Assembly: GCF_005239225.2 (NCBI RefSeq)
Contig: NC_133293.1
Span: forward strand, 248,001 to 312,000
Reading direction: 5' to 3'
DNA from: Populus alba
Lineage: Eukaryota; Streptophyta; Magnoliopsida; Malpighiales; Salicaceae
DNA length: 64,000 nt
The notes beneath the pieces were generated by a model. The model was given only the letters and a program-made list of their open reading frames with translations. It was not told the DNA's origin and did not search any database. Shown in pieces: positions 61,201-64,000 of the stretch. Each line of letters starts with the position of its first letter. Within the stretch, counting starts at the first letter, position 1. The position numbers were made by a program, and so were the translations under genes.

Positions 61201-63854
61201 TCCCTCTCTGTCTCTCACACTCATAGATTACTGCATCCTGATTCACATTAACTGACCAGGTTCCCACAAGGAGCTGACCAAAGATCCTGAGGGAGCATAT
61301 TATCAGCTTATAAGATTGCAGGAAATGAGGACAGCAAAAAACAATGATGTTCTAAATAATCCAGATGGGCCAGAAAGCTTAGCAGACTCTGATAGACATT
61401 CAAGTAAACGCTCATCTTTCCCACGATCAATAAGTCGAGGCTCATCCCTTGGACACAGTAGTCGTCACTCATTCTCAGCTGCATTTGGTGTGCCCACTGG
61501 AATTGATCTTCCAGATACAGCAACAGCAGAACCCTATATTCTTGATTCAGAGCCATCCGAACCACTTCCAGAAGTCCCACTTTTTCGCCTAGCCTATCTT
61601 AACAAACCAGAGATCCCAGTGTTAATGCTAGCTGCATTGGCTGCAATAGTGGCTGGTGCAATATTACCTGTTTTCGGAATACTAGTCTCTTCTATGATCA
61701 AGACATTTTTTGAGCCACCAGATAAACTCAAAAAGGATTCAGCATTTTGGGCATTAATGTTCGTTGGTATCGGCGTGATATCTTTAATTGTTCAGCCCGT
61801 AAAGCACTATCTTTTTGCAGTGGCTGGTTGTAAATTGATAAAAAGGATTCGATCAATGTGCTTTGAGAAAGTGATTTATATGGAAGTAGGCTGGTTTGAT
61901 CAACCTGAACATTCAAGTGGTGCAATTGGTGCAAGACTTTCCGCAGATGCAGCTATGGTGAAAGGTCTGGTTGGAGACGCACTTGGTATGCTAGTTCAAA
62001 ATCTTGGAACTGCAGTTGTTGCTTTGTTTATCGCCTTTCAAGCATGTTGGCAACTGGCTTTCATCATGCTTGCCTTGCTACCTCTTCTAGGACTTAATGG
62101 ATTTATTCAACAAAAATTCATGAAAGGTTTCAGCGCAGATGCAAAGGTTAGTCAATCTGTAAGATTATTCTACATATCATGCAAATAGACACGCAATATC
62201 AGTAATTAAGATTAGATGGTTACAGAAAATGTACGAGGAAGCAAGTCAAGTTGCAAATGATGCAGTGCGGAATATTAGAACAGTTGCATCTTTCTGTTCT
62301 GAAGCGAAAGTGACCGGACTGTACCAACAGGCTTGTTTAGGTCCATTGAAGACAGGCATGAGGCAAGGGTTGGTAAGTGGGATAGGATTTGGACTATCTT
62401 TCCTCTTTCTCTACGCAGTCTATGCTACCTGTTTCTATGCTGGATCCCGTCTTGTCAATTCTCGCGACACAACATTTTCTGAGGTTTTTCGCGTAAGTCT
62501 CTTCTCTGCCCTGACAGGATTTACAAGTTTCCGTTTCCAACGTTCACTAACTGAGCACATGAAAAGTAAATGATTCCTTAAAGTTACCAGTTATAAGCTA
62601 TCTACTTCTTGTTGGTTTGCAGGTATTTTTTGCTCTCACTATGGCATCATATGGTATTTCTCAAACAAGTTCCCTCGGTCCTGATATCATGAAAGCAAAG
62701 GCTGCTGCAGCTTCTATATTTGCAATTCTAGACCGAAACTCAAAAATAGACTCTACTGATGATTCTGGGACAGCAATAGAAAATTTTAAAGGGGATATGG
62801 AGTTTCAACATGTCAGTTTCAAATACCCCACAAGACCTGATGTCCAAATTTTCAGAGATCTATGCTTAAAAATCCGTTCTGGCAAGGTAACTCTATGTCA
62901 GTTTCCTTCAATGTTTTTCATTGCAGTCATTTCTAGACCAAGCGTGCGCTGTTAAGACTAGAACCAGAACTACACATGGTACCATAATCTCTTCTGTATC
63001 TAATTGTATAAATTTCATTTTCCAGACAGTTGCTCTAGTTGGAGAAAGTGGCAGTGGGAAATCAACAGTGATCTCATTGTTGCAGAGATTTTATGATCCT
63101 GATTCAGGTTACATAACATTAGACGGAGTTGAAATCCAGAAGCTACAAATCAAGTGGTTAAGACAGCGAATGGGCCTAGTCAGCCAGGAGCCTTTGTTGT
63201 TTGACGACACTATCCGAGCCAACATTGCATATGGAAAGGAAGGAATCGCTACGGAGGCAGAGATTTTAGCTGCGTCAGAATCGGCAAATGCCAACAAGTT
63301 CATCAGTAGCTTACAACAGGTTCGTAAGTAGACTTGTCATAATAAGCTTTTGTCAGCATTTTTAAAGCTGCTAATTGATTGGCTGCATTTCCAAGGAAAG
63401 ATTAGTTCAAATTACTTACCATATGATGTCAACTGGAATAATAACAATCATGATCATAAATGCTTGTGGGAGTGATTGTTTTCGGAAAACATTGCAGGGT
63501 TACGATACTATTGTAGGTGACCGAGGCACCCAATTATCAGGTGGACAGAAGCAACGAGTGGCAATAGCTCGTGCGATCATAAAGGCTCCGAAAATATTAC
63601 TGCTAGATGAAGCAACCAGTGCCCTGGATGCAGAATCTGAACGAGTAGTTCAAGATGCACTGGAGAAAGTTATGGTGAATAGAACCACTGTGATCGTAGC
63701 CCATCGGTTATCCACGATCAAGAACGCTGATGTTATAGCAGTGGTCAAGAATGGTGTGATTGCAGAGCAGGGAAGGCATGACACTTTGATGAGTATCAAG
63801 GATGGTGTCTACGCTTCCTTGGTATCATTACATACAAGTGCTTCATCGTCCTGA
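58279..63854 (+). CDS. ABCB: ABC transporter B family, full-length (MDR/PGP type, ABCB4/11/21 group)
   Basis: Twelve exons: 58279-58626, 59006-59060, 59167-59342, 59421-59642, 59722-59960, 60073-60598, 60781-61054, 61260-62146, 62226-62492, 62623-62886, 63026-63319, 63498-63854; 1302 residues, a normal length. The layout is TMD1-NBD1-linker-TMD2-NBD2. NBD1 has Walker [10 protein letters not shown] (Lys437), LSGGQ at 535-539, [12 protein letters not shown] and AHRLST. NBD2 has GESGSGKST (Lys1098), LSGGQ at 1197-1201 and the same Walker B and H-loop. All catalytic residues are present, so both sites should hydrolyse ATP. The charged, Ser-rich linker (about 625-665: [16 protein letters not shown]) looks like a phosphorylation region. 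The N-terminal charged leader before [10 protein letters not shown] fits the ABCB4/ABCB11/ABCB21 clade, which includes auxin transporters. Substrate cannot be read from sequence. Confidence 0.95.
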
Positions 63855-64000
63855 ATCAAGCATTGGAGGCCTCTGTATCATATATGCGTGCATGGTTTGG
63901 AAGTAGTACTATATATTTCCTGCAGGGTATGATGAGAGTGGAGGATTCGATCTATGTGTAATATTATCTTTTCACCATAAATTAAAGAGTGATTCTGTGT
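63855..64000 (+). other. ABCB 3' UTR
   Basis: Sequence past the TGA stop. No terminator-like fold or other gene is visible before the window ends. Confidence 0.6.

Noticed and set aside
1..64000. CRISPR array, bacterial operon or biosynthetic gene cluster
   Set aside because: Introns, plant gene families and spacer structure show plant nuclear DNA. The tandem repeats have no spacer structure, and neighbouring genes are functionally unrelated.

Overview
This window is nuclear DNA from a flowering plant. Introns have GT-AG (occasionally GC-AG) borders, spacers are AT-rich and full of microsatellites, and the genes belong to plant families: CIPK kinase, CRSH, TGD4, a plant-type ABCB transporter and a LEA_4-like protein. 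Gene families and repeat types fit a woody eudicot, most likely poplar or willow (Populus/Salix). That placement is inference from style and remembered sequences, not from a search.

Layout: 1-931 (+) is the 3' end of a mitochondrial pyruvate dehydrogenase kinase gene. 2368-4162 (-) is a broken Fcf2-type pre-rRNA-processing gene with an in-frame stop and a last-exon frameshift. 4569-4799 is a tRNA-derived SINE with an 18-bp target duplication. 5182-8915 is a nest: a small LTR retrotransposon (5410-8646) sits inside a decayed Ty3/gypsy pol fragment on the opposite strand. Then come a single-exon Cys-rich zinc-finger gene (10796-11512, -), a decayed plastid-type trnL-CAA copy (12688-12768, -), organellar ribosomal protein L3 (13206-15859, -) and, divergent from it, the calcium-regulated (p)ppGpp synthetase CRSH (17038-19380, +). 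After a block of tandem duplications follow CIPK21 (22519-26364, -), a roughly 6-kb gene-poor stretch, a LEA_4-like gene (32313-33227, -), minisatellites, TGD4 (37399-39731, -), a HAD-type 5'-nucleotidase gene of 16 exons (41516-51451, -) whose intron 12 carries two nested, oppositely oriented LTRs, about 6.8 kb of repeat-rich spacer, and a complete full-length ABCB transporter (58279-63854, +).

The genes form no operon or cluster. Several serve organelles: PDK and L3 (probably mitochondrion), CRSH (plastid stringent response) and TGD4 (ER-to-plastid lipid transfer). CIPK21 and the LEA-like protein fit ion and dehydration stress, and the ABCB protein is a plasma-membrane-type exporter. I found no clearly new multi-gene system. 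The most informative observations are the nested retroelements, the broken Fcf2 copy, a CIPK21 C-terminus written by a microsatellite, and two GC-AG introns sharing the same donor octamer.
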